Positions 35,063-47,682 are shown, counted from the stretch's first letter. The stretch: DNA of 64,000 nucleotides from Paraspadella gotoi (GCA_051294375.1 CM119268.1:15749103-15813102), one strand, 5' to 3'. Translations and numbers: made by a program. Notes: generated by a model not told the origin, from the sequence alone.

Positions 35063-36510
35063 ACAAAGAGAGATCTAGCTCCTTTTCTTTCAAAGTTATT
35101 TTAAAAAATAATTTTTGTTTAAACTAACGCAGTACAAATCCCTGTTAAATAAAAATTTTTGGCCAAAGCAGGAGTATCTCACTTATTCTATTGAGTACAA
35201 TACTTAAATTTTAAAAATAAAACTTGAAAGAAATTTTTTTGTCATTATAGAGAAATATCACTTTTAGATGTACCCATCGTTATAATATTGTTTATTTATT
35301 CCTAAAAATGCCTAATAAAAAAGTTGAAAATTTTTTTAAAATTGGTTGGAAAAAAAATTCTTCAACGACCTATGCTCATTGAAGAATAATCGCGTTTTGC
35401 ATAGAAAATCAAAATATCAAAAAAATAAAAAAAAATGTCAGCTCTAAAAATTGAAAGGCTAGAGGCTGATTTTTTAGAATTGGCAAAATTTTTTCCTAAC
35501 TCAAAATCCATTATTCTCAAGTTTCAAATATTTTTTTCAAAAATCATTCAATCATTTTTTTTTTATAATTTAAAATGTTTTCTTATGATGTTGTTTTTTT
35601 TGACAATAATTGAAAAAAAGTGAAAAATATAGTTAATTATATAAGTTTTTGGAAATACCCTCTAAATATTAGATAATTAGATACAAGGGGAGTTAAGCAG
35701 AGAAAACTCCCATTCATAAAAAAAATTGAAAATGGAATTTGTCATATTGTTATTTAGTTAAATTGACTAATTACAAAACATATGATCATATAATGAGAGG
35801 AAATGATGGGTAAAAAATATTCATCTTGGTCTCGGTTTAACTATTAAGTTATCGTTAAAGTTTTGTTTTAATAATATGAATATTTTTTTTGCATTCTATA
35901 AAAGCCAATGGTCTACAAATTTGTTGTAAGCGTTTCGAGCTAATATTGCTCATCTTTTTTACTATTTTTGATCTAGTTAGCTTTTTTGTAATGGTCAAGG
36001 GTTTAGGTCAGACACAGTAATGTCCAGTAGTGTATATCCACATTTACCAAAAGTAATAATCAATTAATTTGGCGGTCACGAAACAATTTAAAGGAGACAA
36101 AATCAGCAACGAGACAGTAACGCCACGTTATTTTTCATTGGTTCATTAAGCAATTCTTGAGCTCTTCTTGTCATAATAGTATATGAAATTAGTATTTAAA
36201 CTGATAGTATTTTTCTAAGGGTTTTCCCGTGCCTAGTCTCACCTTTTTGTGGTATATATCTCGTTTCTTAGTCCTTACCCTTTTCCCCCTTCCTTCCCAA
36301 TTCTCGCATACTCCACCCCCCACTCCCTCACCGCCCTCCCACCCACTTTTTCTATTACACTTAATCATCGGCCTTTTCTCTGCTTCGCTCGACAAGTTCC
36401 CATTTTCTCTTAATGTTGAACTTCTCTTTTTTTCATCGACTTTCTTTCTCGCGCCTGATTTAAAACTCCACTCACCTGAAACAAATGATTCTTCGACGGG
36501 TTGAACGAGC

Positions 36511-36529
36511 TCTCTCTCTCTCTCTCTCT

Positions 36530-36607
<78 letters not shown>
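36511..36607 (+). repeat. (CT)n microsatellite
   Basis: Left member of the symmetric CT/GA pair inside the 36.1-37.5 kb inverted repeat. Confidence 0.95.
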
Positions 36608-36610
<3 letters not shown>

Positions 36611-37096
36611 TCGAAAATTCGTGACGTTAAAATATTCTTTCATGATTGACTTTCATCCTTATCAAAACAACGAAGTACAGTCGTACAATATACATTTAAA
36701 AAAGTTAAAATTTTTTTATGATCACCGCTTGGTCATCACTAATCAAATTAAACATTAATTGGAGTTGTGCTTTTAGGTCCAGTATTTTGGGGATCTTTAT
36801 GGTACTCAAGTTCGAAACGAGCGGATATGTGTATACATTGTATATTTTTACATACATTCTATATCAAGTAGGTCTAATTTGTTTCGGCGGTTGTGTCCCC
36901 CCATGCTATTTTAATCTGGCCTAAGTATTTCATCGGTATATTTATTTTTACTAAAGTTAGGCAGAGACTGAGCATCATCGTCCGTCACTGGCAAGGGGAA
37001 CAACCAAAGATAAAATGAAATCTCCACTTTTATAACTGTAGCGTCATGCAGAAAAGAAAAAGAGTTAGAAGGAAAGGAAAGCAGAAGGAGAGAAGA

Positions 37097-37163
37097 GGAG
37101 AGAGAGAGAGAGAGAGAGTAGAGAGAGAGAGATGTAGAGAGAGAGAGAGAGAGAGAGAGAGAA
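37097..37163 (+). repeat. (GA)n microsatellite
   Basis: Right member of the symmetric CT/GA pair, interrupted by TAGAG and ATGTAGAG. Confidence 0.95.
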
Positions 37164-37856
37164 GTCATCTGAGAGCCGAGAAGGTTGACCGTTTGCGCGT
37201 ATTTCTCCGTATACTCCCCCCGCCCACTCTCTTATTTCCACACTCTCCTCTTCCCCCCATGTGCCTCCTCCCACTCTTCCCTCTCTCGGAGCCGGCGTCT
37301 TCAGGATGTATGCTGAGATGTTCGGAGTATTGCGAGAATTGGGGAAGGAGGGGGGAAAGAGGGTAAGGACTAAGAACGGGGATATACCACAAAAAGGTGA
37401 GACTATGCCCGGGAAAACCCTAGAAAAATACTATCAGTTTAATACAAATTTCATACACTATTATGACAAAAAGAGCTTCTCAAGAATTGCTTATATTATT
37501 ATTAAGAATTAGCTATTTATTAATTTAACTTTGATCTAAAAATCGCCATGAAAAAATTTTAAAAACTAGTAGGTCCATTCTATTTAATAGGTCTGGTTCC
37601 AGGAATGACCAGGAATGACCAACGGTTACGTCGAGGTGAGAAAGCAGGTGTACGCGGTCTGGTAAAGCCGAATCGGTTTGAAATCCGGTAAGATCGGGGC
37701 AAACAAAATATTTCAGTTTGTTCGTTGTTAATTATTAGTTGAAAATACTTTTGAATCGATATTTTTACTTTCTTCCTTTCCTCATTTTTCTTTCATTCCA
37801 TCCATCTTTTTTTCCTTTTCCTCTTTTTCCTCTCCTTTTTCTCATTCCGTTTCCAG

Positions 37857-37886
37857 AGACGGCCATCCATCCCGCATTGTCCGTCG
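37857..37886 (+). other. possible 30-nt microexon
   Basis: A very strong acceptor (over 80 nt of T/C-rich sequence ending TTTCCAG) and a strong donor (GTCG|GTAAGTGC) bracket exactly 30 nt. All three frames are open; the length is a multiple of three. No partner exon could be assigned. Confidence 0.35.
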
Positions 37887-38389
37887 GTAAGTGCTTCGCT
37901 TTCCCGCGCTCGAGGTTTTCCACTCACTCGCGAGATACGCTTCACACGGACCGCGAGAGTCACCGCCTCGTGAAGTGAGAGCTAATCAAGGATGGGATGA
38001 ATCGCCGTGGTGAGATTGTAATGCTCGATGTTTTAAGTATGTATTTTTCGTCACGCAGCAACCGATCTTCAATCGATATCTTCAAACGCTTGAATATTTC
38101 AGTTTTAAGCAAACGTTGCTCTGTCAAGAAAATGTTTAAAATTAGAATTAAATTGCGTTTTAATATTCCATTGGTAGTCGCCATATAAACGTTGGCGACA
38201 ACTCGTCTTTTTCTTCTTAGAAGAGATCTTACTTGAAATAAAACTAGTTTTTAAAACATGTAAATGAGATTTAAATTGTGCATATAGTAGAGTTGTAGTA
38301 TCCTCGTTATACTATACATCTTAAACTACGTAACAGAATATGACAACATGTAGAAAGTAATTTTCTCAAGCGACCAGGATAAAAAAAAA

Positions 38390-38751
38390 NNNNNNNNNNN
38401 NNNNNNNNNNNNNNNNNNNNNNNNNNNNNNNNNNNNNNNNNNNNNNNNNNNNNNNNNNNNNNNNNNNNNNNNNNNNNNNNNNNNNNNNNNNNNNNNNNNN
38501 NNNNNNNNNNNNNNNNNNNNNNNNNNNNNNNNNNNNNNNNNNNNNNNNNNNNNNNNNNNNNNNNNNNNNNNNNNNNNNNNNNNNNNNNNNNNNNNNNNNN
38601 NNNNNNNNNNNNNNNNNNNNNNNNNNNNNNNNNNNNNNNNNNNNNNNNNNNNNNNNNNNNNNNNNNNNNNNNNNNNNNNNNNNNNNNNNNNNNNNNNNNN
38701 NNNNNNNNNNNNNNNNNNNNNNNNNNNNNNNNNNNNNNNNNNNNNNNNNNN
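38390..38751. other. assembly gap
   Basis: 362 N, ending in TCTCTCTC, so the missing sequence probably includes a (CT)n tract. Confidence 1.
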
Positions 38752-39191
38752 TCTCTCTCATTTTCATTTCAGCTTCCGGGAAAAGAGAAATTGCGATGGT
38801 CAGTGACGTTGACGCGCATCTTTCGTTTCTCCTCTTCTCTTCTTTTGTTCCTTTTTTTCCCCTTATGTTCCTTGATTTTTCTCTTCCTTCGCTCAGTCAT
38901 TCAACGGTTGGTGGCGAATCCTGTTGCAGATTCTTTTTCCTTTTTTTTTTCTCAAATGTATATTTGCGTATTGTCATACACACAGAAAGATTTAAAAGTA
39001 GTGGTAGTAATTCATATCATTGGATTTAACGCTCAATCAATCCATTTATAACAATTTTAATCCATCTACCGAAAACGTCCAACCTCTTTTCTTCACTCAA
39101 CTTTTCATGCATAAGTATTAAGTATAATTATAAAATATCGCGACGTAACTATATTCCCGCCTTCGCTAAGAGTGCGAGGACAAAGTGGAAC

Positions 39192-39195
<4 letters not shown>

Positions 39196-39229
<34 letters not shown>
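39196..39229 (+). repeat. (GA)n microsatellite
   Basis: Short dinucleotide run. Confidence 0.9.
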
Positions 39230-39230
<1 letters not shown>

Positions 39231-40651
39231 CGAAAGCGAACGCGAAAGATAGAAAGAAAGAGAATGGAAAGGAGAAAAATTTATTTTTTCTTTCATTTTC
39301 TATTCGCGTAAAAATGAGAACAAATGGATGTCATAAATCGCGAGGGTGGCTTCGTCATACATATCACTGTTTCTTTTAATTTCTCTTCGCCCCTCCTTCC
39401 GGCCAGGGAGAGGAAATGGAGTGGCAAGTAGAAGGGGGGGGAGGAGTGACCAGTGGAAGAGACAAGAATAGTTAAAGGGGTCAGGCAGGTAAGAACGATT
39501 TCATAAGACATACAAACAAGACGATTGAATAAAAAATAAAATAAAATATAAAATAAGAGAAAAAGAGATTTTTTTTTACCTCTTTGCTTTCCTCATCGTT
39601 TCCTCCTCTTCTTCCTCAGCTAGGTTTTTCTTTTCTCCCTTTTCACTCGCTCCCTATTTCGCCCTCACGTTTCGCCTCCCCCCATAACACCTTCTCCATC
39701 TCTCTCTCTTTCTCTCTATCTCTCCTTCAGCCTTCCTTCTCTCTTCCTCCTCTTTCCTCTTCCTCCTTGCCAGCAACGCCATCTTGAAACGGCGATGAAG
39801 GGCGATGATAAAAAAGGACGTTGAAACATCTACAAGAATAAATTCTCCGGATCGTCTTTTATTTTAATTCCCCATTTCTCATAAAATTCATCAGAGAAAA
39901 AAAAACCGTCTGTTTGCAGAGGGCGCCTTTTAATTTAACTTTCATTTTTCCCGTCCGCGAGTGTTGAGTTTCCTAGATATTAAATGGTCAAAGACTCAAG
40001 TTCTTTTATACGTCGTGATAGCGAGGATAGCAAAAATAGCACCGATTCCTCGCGGTGCTTTCTCGCTCGCTCAAAGCTTGTTAGCTTCTCACTACAGTTT
40101 TACTGCGCTTAATGTTTTTTTTTCTCTATTACTCCTTCGCATTTCCAACTGCTATTCCACTTATCTTCACTCCTTTCCTTTCCTCCGTTTTCATCATTTG
40201 TTATTTTCCTTCTTGACGCGGGGTTTTCTTCTTCCTCCATTTGTTACGCGAGCTCTGCTTCTGACCAGCGACGCTGACGGAAACGAAAATGGCGACGGCC
40301 GCAGCGACGGTGGCGACTCTGGCGGCGACGATCGATTCTAGAAAAATAAAAAGAAGAGACGATTGTACTACTCTGTTTGAACATTACAAAAACCATAATA
40401 AAAATAGTATCTGCCTAAGGGAATTGGCAAACAAGGTCGTAAAGATAATGCCTTTGAAGGATGTAGTCAGGATTAAGAAACAGCAAAATCACTGACTTAG
40501 AAAAGAGAAAGTGAAACTCACAATGCAAAGTCAAAAAAAAAGATTTTTCAGGCCCCCTTGCCGCAGCATTCAATAGAGTTACTCTGTGGGTGCTGTTGCC
40601 AGTAGCGCTTTCTCGTGAATCTTCTTAGCCTGGACAACCTATTTAGATTTA

Positions 40652-40656
<5 letters not shown>

Positions 40657-40687
<31 letters not shown>
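40657..40687 (+). repeat. (CT)n microsatellite
   Basis: Short run. About 110 bp downstream, 40801-40900 is rich in GCAGC/GCCGC and opens an Ala/Ser frame not supported by splice context. Confidence 0.85.
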
Positions 40688-40692
<5 letters not shown>

Positions 40693-41004
40693 CTTCGTTC
40701 TCGTCTCATCTCATCTCGTCTTCTCTAGAGTCCTCTCTCTCTCTCTTATCGCCTCCACTTCACATTTTTTCCCCTGCTTTCTTCAGTTCTTGGACAGTAA
40801 GTGGACATTGCAGCTGCAGCACAGTGCAGCCTCCTCCGCCGCTGCTACCTCCGCCGCATATCAAACAGCGCCGCATTCTTATCAGGCATTCCGAAGCAGA
40901 ATATTGAATGGAGAGGAGAGCGGAGCACCGTTTTTCTCCTTTTTTTTAAACTTTTTCCCCATTCGGTTTTTTATTCTAATCTTGTTTTTTATCCCTTCCT
41001 TTCC

Positions 41005-41011
<7 letters not shown>

Positions 41012-41097
<86 letters not shown>
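41012..41097 (+). repeat. (CT)n microsatellite
   Basis: Followed by CCTATCAG (a usable acceptor) and CGAGTGACCAT; the same 11-mer recurs after another CT-rich run at about 41404. Confidence 0.95.
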
Positions 41098-41099
<2 letters not shown>

Positions 41100-41503
41100 T
41101 CTTACTCCTATCAGCGAGTGACCATCCATTTTTGCATGAATAGGCAATTGAGAATCTGCAATCTGCATGTCTCAATGCTGCTTTCTTATTAACATGATTA
41201 GAATCTTAGTATGTGCGTTATATGTAATTAAAAAATGTTATGAAAACTCGCAAAATTACTTGTTTCACTATCCTATATTGTTATATTTTATGAAGGTTTT
41301 ATTATTTAATTATATATGTAATTCAATTGTAATCAATTGTCAAAATTGTACTGTAATTAGTTTCTCAATCTCTTTATCTCTCTTTCTCTCTCACCTAAAT
41401 CGGCGAGTGACCATTTTTTTGTCATGTCTCCTGAAATTGAATGAACAAATGCTGAATTGTTACTTTTTATTTTGGTCTCATGTCTTTTTGTATGTCTGTC
41501 TTA

Positions 41504-41509
<6 letters not shown>

Positions 41510-41541
<32 letters not shown>

Positions 41542-41569
41542 CTTTCTCTCTCTCTCTCTCTCTCTCACC
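41510..41569 (+). repeat. (CT)n microsatellite
   Basis: Interrupted once by CCTCTCTTT. Confidence 0.9.
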
Positions 41570-42619
41570 GTTTCGTATAATTCATTTATTGGTTTTCATT
41601 GCATGGGCTTGAGTGCACGCAAACGGTTTGCGGCTTTCGTCCTCCAGTTTTGTCTTTTCTCGATTCGAATTTGGTTTTTTTTTTTCAGGTTGGTCTCGAT
41701 TCTGGGGCGGAAAGACCCGGAATTCACGCAGACAAAATGGCCAATTAATATTCCGACCTCATTTAACCTATTTTTCTTTTTAATCAACTTTTTAAAAAAA
41801 CAACATTTCCACAATCGTAGGTTAATTTTTTTTTTAAGAATCGACGCTGACTCCTGGCAAATAGAAGAGAAATAAATCGTATCGTCACAAAAAAAACTGT
41901 AAACATAAACAAAAGATATCAAAAGAGTCCAATAGGACAATAAGACTGCATTAGGACCGAGGTTACGCATTAGATCGAGATAACTTTTGATTTCTTTCCC
42001 TTTCTCTTCATCTTCTCCTCAAGTCAAGCTTAGTCGTTTCTTAGCCGAATTTTTTATGCATTTTTTTTAGGTAGATTTGCAATATTTGCCTCCTGGTTTG
42101 TCGTATTTCTTGTAAAAATTTAATATTTTAATCGTCATCGAAAGTCGACTATATTAGTCGACTATACAATATACATACAGTAAGTATCTATCCTCGTTAA
42201 TCTTTCTCCTCCATTTTTCCAATCCTCTTCTTAATTTGTCTCTCTCCCTTTCCTTTTTCCTTTCTCCCTTTTTTCCTCCACATTACGGCTCGGAAGAGTT
42301 CAACATGGATTAGAGCCTAAATACCGTCTTGACCTTTGGGCGGGTTGAGTTTGAACTCGTGGGGATTTTCTCTCCTCTTCCTCCTCTTCCTGCTCTCCTC
42401 CGTTTTCATTGACATCCTCCTCTTCTTCACACTCCCTCTTTTTTTCCTTCTAAAAATAAAATTCTCTTCTCTTTATTTTTTTATTAAAAAGAGGAAAGAA
42501 CAAAAGAAAAGAATATCATTGAAAAGCGACGTCAAAAAGGAGGAATGTACGTCTCTTCTTAATAAAAAGTGTTGAAAAGAAATTGTAAAAACGAAAAAAA
42601 AATATTAATATATTTCGCC

Positions 42620-43060
42620 GTTGAAGCGTTCGATTCGAAAAAAAAAAAAAAAAATAGAGAAAAAAAAAATAGTAGAGGATTTCAAGAATTAAAACACCGG
42701 AAATAAATTTGATTAATTAATCAAAGATTCTTCGGTTGACGTCTGAAGTTTCGTCGAAGCGGAAAAACAGACGGAGAAAGAATAAAAGGGAGAAAAAGAA
42801 ATGACAAGATTCATACAAAATAAAAAGGGAAGATGGAGAAGGAGAGGGGAGGGGAGGAGAGGGTAGGGGAGGGGGGAGGGCAGGATTGGGGGGAAGGAAA
42901 GAGGTTGGGGGAAGAGAGCGTGTGAGAAGGGGAGAGAGAGAGAGAGAGAGGGAGAGAATGGGAGAATGGGATGAGAGTTCCTGAGACTGAATAAAAAAAT
43001 AGTTGGGGAAAAGAGAAGATAAAAGGAAGAAGGAATGGTAAGCGAGAGAGAGACAGACAG
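42620..43060 (+). repeat. polypurine-rich stretch with short (GA)n
   Basis: Plus strand is about 90% purine, with GGGGA-type runs and a (GA)n core at about 42931-42950. Confidence 0.7.
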
Positions 43061-43330
43061 AGAGCGAACTTTAAATTGTAAAAATTGTATTCGAAACAAG
43101 TATCGCAATAAACGAAACCTAACGCTGCGTATTATCTTCTATTCTTAATTTTTAATTTTTAACTAATATTTTCATATTATTCGATATGACAGTTCTTATT
43201 ATTCACATTTTGAAGTCAATCCTTAGTCTTTTCCCTCATTTGGCTTCAAACGTTTTCCTGGTCATTTTCACCGATGATCGGTCTCCTCGTTTGTCCCACA
43301 TCCGTCGTCATCTTCATCATTTTCTCCTTC

Positions 43331-43377
43331 GTCGTCGTCGTCGTCGTNNNNNNNNNNGTCGTCGTCGTCGTCGTCGT
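43331..43377 (+). repeat. (GTC)n trinucleotide repeat with internal gap
   Basis: The repeat continues on both sides of the 10 N at 43348-43357; its true length is unknown. Confidence 0.9.
43348..43357. other. assembly gap
   Basis: 10 N inside a trinucleotide repeat. Confidence 1.
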
Positions 43378-43496
43378 CCCTATTCCCTTTCCTCGTTCCT
43401 CCGGTCTGGATGTAAGATTAGCGAAAGATAAAAGCGTAACTCAAGTGAAGAAACCATTTATAGTTGAATTCATTCGAAGAAAAACCGCCTCCTCTT

Positions 43497-43620
<124 letters not shown>

Positions 43621-43634
43621 TTCTCTCCCAACAG

Positions 43635-43699
43635 AATCCGACGCCATCGACGACAGCGCCAACTCGTTGGTTGGCGGCGAAACGAGGAAATTCTCTTGA
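43635..43699 (+). other. possible C-terminal coding exon
   Basis: After the acceptor CCCAACAG (43627-43634), whose pyrimidine tract is the (CT)n microsatellite, a phase-1 frame reads SDAIDDSANSLVGGETRKFS and stops at TGA. Codon use is mixed and protein-like. No donor exon in the right phase was found just upstream, and no family is recognised. Confidence 0.35.
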
Positions 43700-44280
43700 A
43701 AAACGAAAGACAAAAGGGGAAAAAACAAAAGACGTGGCTTCTGCGCTTCCGAGGTTCTTGGTTAATCAACGAGAAAAACAGGAAACAAAAGCGACGAGAG
43801 AGAAAATTCCCTCGCGACGCCGTCGACTTTGGGGTTCGGACGGAGGAAGCATTTGTTGTTTCCTAGATGTCGCTGGAAGATAATATTGATCTTTTGTTTT
43901 TATTGTTGGGGCTGATGTCGTTTCGTTACTGTTACTGTTGTTATTCGAGTTGTTTTTGCTTTGAGATTCCTTCTTTTATTTACTGAAGACTTAATTATTA
44001 ATTAATTAATTAATTAAAAATTCGAAACGAAAATGTACATTTTATTGTGCTTGGACTGGAATCACAAATAGAGTAGTATTTTTGAAAATTAAAAAAATTA
44101 TCGACTGACTTTTTAAAACTTAGACACGTCATAGAACAATGATTGTTTTGAGACTAAATTTAGAAAATAAAATTTTTATTGGAACGTTTGTCTATATATA
44201 AACAAAAGAAAAAAACCAATATTTAGTCTAAACCAAAATGAAAACCCCCGAACGAGGACATGCAAATTGCAAATTAGAAG

Positions 44281-44400
44281 TTATTTCCTAGTAGGCGCGT
44301 TTTTTCGGCGCCGGCTTGGTAGGGGGCGCCATTTGCGGCGCTGAAGGCCGCGTCGGCGGCGCGGTTGGGCGCGAACCAAAACGCAGCGCGGTTTATTCAA
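44281..44400. other. GGCGCC-rich CpG island
   Basis: GGCGCC palindromes near 44310 and 44324, with many GCGGCG units. Promoter-like by composition only. Confidence 0.35.
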
Positions 44401-44650
44401 AGAAATTACCCGAGTTTGGAAAAAGGAGCAAAAATAGAAAGAAAAAAAAAAAGAAAAAAAAAATTAGGAGGCAGATTCTTAAAATAGCGCTAATTAATAC
44501 GCGCGGGTGTTTTGTGCCAAAAAAAATAAAAGGGGGCGAGAAATTAAGAGGAATGCCGCAATGCCCCAATGCCTCAATGCCGAGTGTGGAGAAAGAAGAG
44601 AGGGAGAGGGTGTGGACTCTCTGCGTAGAATTTGAATGAGAAGAGTGAAC

Positions 44651-44652
<2 letters not shown>

Positions 44653-44702
<50 letters not shown>
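44653..44702 (+). repeat. (CT)n microsatellite
   Basis: About 50 bp uninterrupted. Confidence 0.95.
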
Positions 44703-44705
<3 letters not shown>

Positions 44706-44962
44706 TCCCTCATCCCCTCCCCCTCTTCTTTATCTTTTATTGCAGTTGACGAATTGTTTTGAGACTTTTATAAAACCCGTTTTCGTTTTTTCTTTCCTTT
44801 CTTCTTATTTTCTTTTTTTTTTTTTCCACTTTTTGCGACTTTCGCGCGACTTTGACAGATTTTAGACTTTTATTCTCTCGTCGCGTCGAGGGATGGGAAG
44901 ACGCCTTCTTGTGGGTAAGAAGCAGAGAAGGTGGGGTGGGATGATGTGGTAAGGACGAGAAA

Positions 44963-45111
<149 letters not shown>

Positions 45112-45397
45112 CCAAGCGCATTGTTTTGTCGTGAATACGAAGCATTTCCTTCCTTTTCCCGATGACTTCCAAAACTCAGACCCGACCCTAATTAGTTCTT
45201 CGCCTCTCATTCTTCTCTTTATAATTGTCTTGCTCTTTTTCTTTTTCTCTCGCTCACTGTCTCTCTCTCTTTCCTTATCTCCTCGCCACCCTCTTTCCAT
45301 ATTCCGGCTTCGTCTGCCAAATTATAAAAAAAATTCCGGATTTAAAAAAAATATCCAAAAACGTGACGGAATGCATCCGGGTTAGTGGGACAATACA

Positions 45398-45446
45398 GCC
45401 GCCTCCGCCTCCGCCGCCGCCTCCGCCGCCGCTTCAGCCGCCTCCG
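45398..45446 (+). repeat. CCGCCT/CCGCCG repeat
   Basis: Reads as a poly-Pro run in one frame (QPPPP...LQPPPSLS). No start or splice context supports coding. Confidence 0.7.
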
Positions 45447-45865
45447 TCGCTTTCCCGCACATTTGGCTTCTTCAAAGAAGGAAAAATGACAAAGGAGCAA
45501 CAAATGTTTTCATTTTTGTCACTAGAAACTCGAGGTCGTAAAAAATGGCTTCTTCTACGAAATGTGGGATTTATAAAAAACTTTAAAATGAAAAATTTAA
45601 CCGAAAAAAAAGGTTTTTCGTCGTCTGAATTGTCGTCGTTGCCGTGGTCGTGCCAGATTATGTAACCAATGACTGACATATATCATCGTTTTTTAGCGGC
45701 ATCGCAACTTACCCTTTGTATCGCTAATAACGAAGCACTTATCACTAATAACTAATAATTAGGGTTAGGATCATTAATATCACTACTTAGGATGATCATG
45801 ATCGTTAATAACTCCATTTTAATGTTAGATTTGTTATCTTCAATAACATTATTGTCATCACAATC

Positions 45866-45905
45866 ATCATCATCATCATCATCATCAACATCATCGCTCT
45901 CGTCG
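45866..45905 (+). repeat. (ATC)n trinucleotide repeat
   Basis: Asp codons on the minus strand, in a frame also reading IDDESDDV before and NNVIEDNKSN after the run. Confidence 0.85.
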
Positions 45906-46041
45906 TCGATGAGCGGTCAACTTGGGCGTCTGACTTTGAAGTAAAATCGATACTGAGTGAAGAAATGAAAGAGCGACTTCAACCACCGCCTTCCATTGGA
46001 AACGACAGGAAAGCGGAGGGGGAAAATTAATAGGAGATGGG

Positions 46042-46087
46042 AAAGAGAGAGAGAGAGGGAGNNNNNNNNNNAGAGAGAGAGAGAGAT
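46042..46087 (+). repeat. (GA)n microsatellite with internal gap
   Basis: Ten N at 46062-46071 interrupt the repeat, so its length is unknown. Confidence 0.9.
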
Positions 46088-46430
46088 ATTAGATAAATAA
46101 TTATGTAAAGTATGAAGAAGAAAAAAATTAAACACTATATATAAATGGACAAAAGATACATACAGAAAATTTAAATAAGAAAGTAGAGAGAGGGAGAGAG
46201 ATAAAGTACTGAAAAATAGACTGTGAATGTGAAAGGACACAAAAAGAGAGAAAAGCGAGAAAAGAAAGAAATTTAAATAATTTTTTTTTTAAAAATGGCA
46301 GAAAAAAAACCCATCTTTGCGTGATGACTGAAGCCAGGAAACTCTGTTCGCCCGCATCTTCTACACGAAACAACACAACTTCTCCCTTTCTCCACTCTCT
46401 TTCCCTCTCTGTGACACGCGTGCGATGTCC

Positions 46431-46441
46431 AGAGAGAGAGA

Positions 46442-46529
<88 letters not shown>
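46431..46529 (+). repeat. (GA)n microsatellite
   Basis: Two GGG interruptions. Confidence 0.95.
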
Positions 46530-46530
<1 letters not shown>

Positions 46531-46703
46531 CACGAGTGATGGCGCTTTCTCCCCTCGCTGTCCTCGCTGTCAAGATGACCTCTTTCTTTTATTCCCCGTT
46601 TTTTTTCTTTCGTTATCGGTTTTGAATTCTCTTTCGCTCCCCTTGCTTCTCTCCCCGCTCTACTGCTCTCTCTCCTGCTTCTGTTTCCTCCACTTACCTA
46701 CGA

Positions 46704-46850
46704 TTCTTATATTCTTTCTTTTTTTTCCTTCCCTTCCCTCCCTTCTTATTTTCTGTCTTTTTTTCCTTCCCTTCCTTCCCTTCTTATTTTCTGTATTTTT
46801 TCCTTCCTTTCCTTCCCTTCTTATTTTCTTTCTTTTTTTCCTTCCCCTGT
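46704..46850 (+). repeat. polypyrimidine minisatellite, unit about 38 bp
   Basis: Four copies beginning TTCTTATTTTCT and ending CCTTCCC. Confidence 0.75.
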
Positions 46851-47068
46851 TTTTCTTTTCACTTTCACATCTTTATTTTTTCTTCTTTTATTCGAAGGTC
46901 ATGAAGGAATCACAAATGTCTCGACAATAATGAAAAGTCAAGATGATAAAAATGTGAATGTAAATTAAAAATTGATTTCGTCGTAAATTGATGTTTGCCA
47001 ATAAGATTGCGTCGACCACCTCTATATATAATTTTGTCTGTTTTGGGTTTTAAAATGGACAAGTCAGC

Positions 47069-47130
47069 GTCGACATGTCGACGTCATGACGTAGAGTTGA
47101 CGCGACATGACGCGACATGACGCGACATGA
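47069..47130. promoter_or_regulatory. palindrome and CRE-like cluster with a 10-bp tandem repeat
   Basis: GTCGACATGTCGAC (47069-47082) is a perfect palindrome, followed by ACGTCATGACGT and three copies of GACGCGACAT (47099-47128). Confidence 0.4.
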
Positions 47131-47615
47131 TTTTGGCGGTCGGCGTCGCGCCAATCGTTTCCGTCGCCGTCATCGTCGATTTTCACGTCCTCATATTTGT
47201 AAATTATCCCCTGGTCAAGAATCAAATAAACTAATTGCTCCATAGATTTTTTTAAAAATAAAAATCCTTTCTTTCAACCATCGATTTGTGACTTTTCTCA
47301 ATTTTTCATTTTTTTCATCCAACAAAATCTAAAAAGTTCATTCACGTTTCTGTTGACTCTTGAAGAGGAACCTAATTACCCCATGGCTTTGCGAGGGTCG
47401 AGCGCTGTCAAAGAAATAAACTAGTCGTATTAGGAATAAGCCATCTATGAGAAAAAATCTTTGCCTCTTAATAGTTCGTACTCTCTCTCTTTCTCTCTCT
47501 CTGTCTCTCTCTTTCTCTTCGCTATCTTTTACTCCAATTTTCTTTTTTTCATATCTCCTTAATCCCGTATCTTTGCCATACTCCCATTCCTTTCTCGCTA
47601 GCATAAGCAATTTTT

Positions 47616-47618
<3 letters not shown>

Positions 47619-47679
<61 letters not shown>
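47619..47679 (+). repeat. (CT)n microsatellite
   Basis: About 60 bp uninterrupted. Confidence 0.95.

Positions 47680-47682
<3 letters not shown>

Larger units (their letters stand above)
36148..37492. repeat. large inverted repeat with about 168-bp arms
   Basis: Arms 36148-36314 and 37324-37492 are about 85% identical in inverted orientation, 1009 bp apart. The (CT)n tract 36511-36607 and (GA)n tract 37097-37163 are placed symmetrically between them, so the inverted duplication may have been longer. Landmarks are CACCTTTTTGTGGTATAT and its complement. Confidence 0.75.
43276..43408 (-). other. possible acidic terminal exon spanning a gap
   Basis: On the minus strand an acceptor (TTACATCCAG) is followed by a frame with TGGTRKGNR, Asp from (GAC)n across a 10-N gap, then DDDEGENDEDDDGCG and NEETDHR ending at TGA. 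The acidic part after the repeat uses mixed GAA/GAT/GAC/AAT codons, which pure repeat slippage would not give. No family recognised; frame across the gap is assumed. Confidence 0.3.

Noticed and set aside
40790-41143. Ala/Ser-rich frame at 40.8 kb
   Set aside because: The preceding CAG...GTAAGT signals are too close together to define an intron, and the frame runs into (CT)n.
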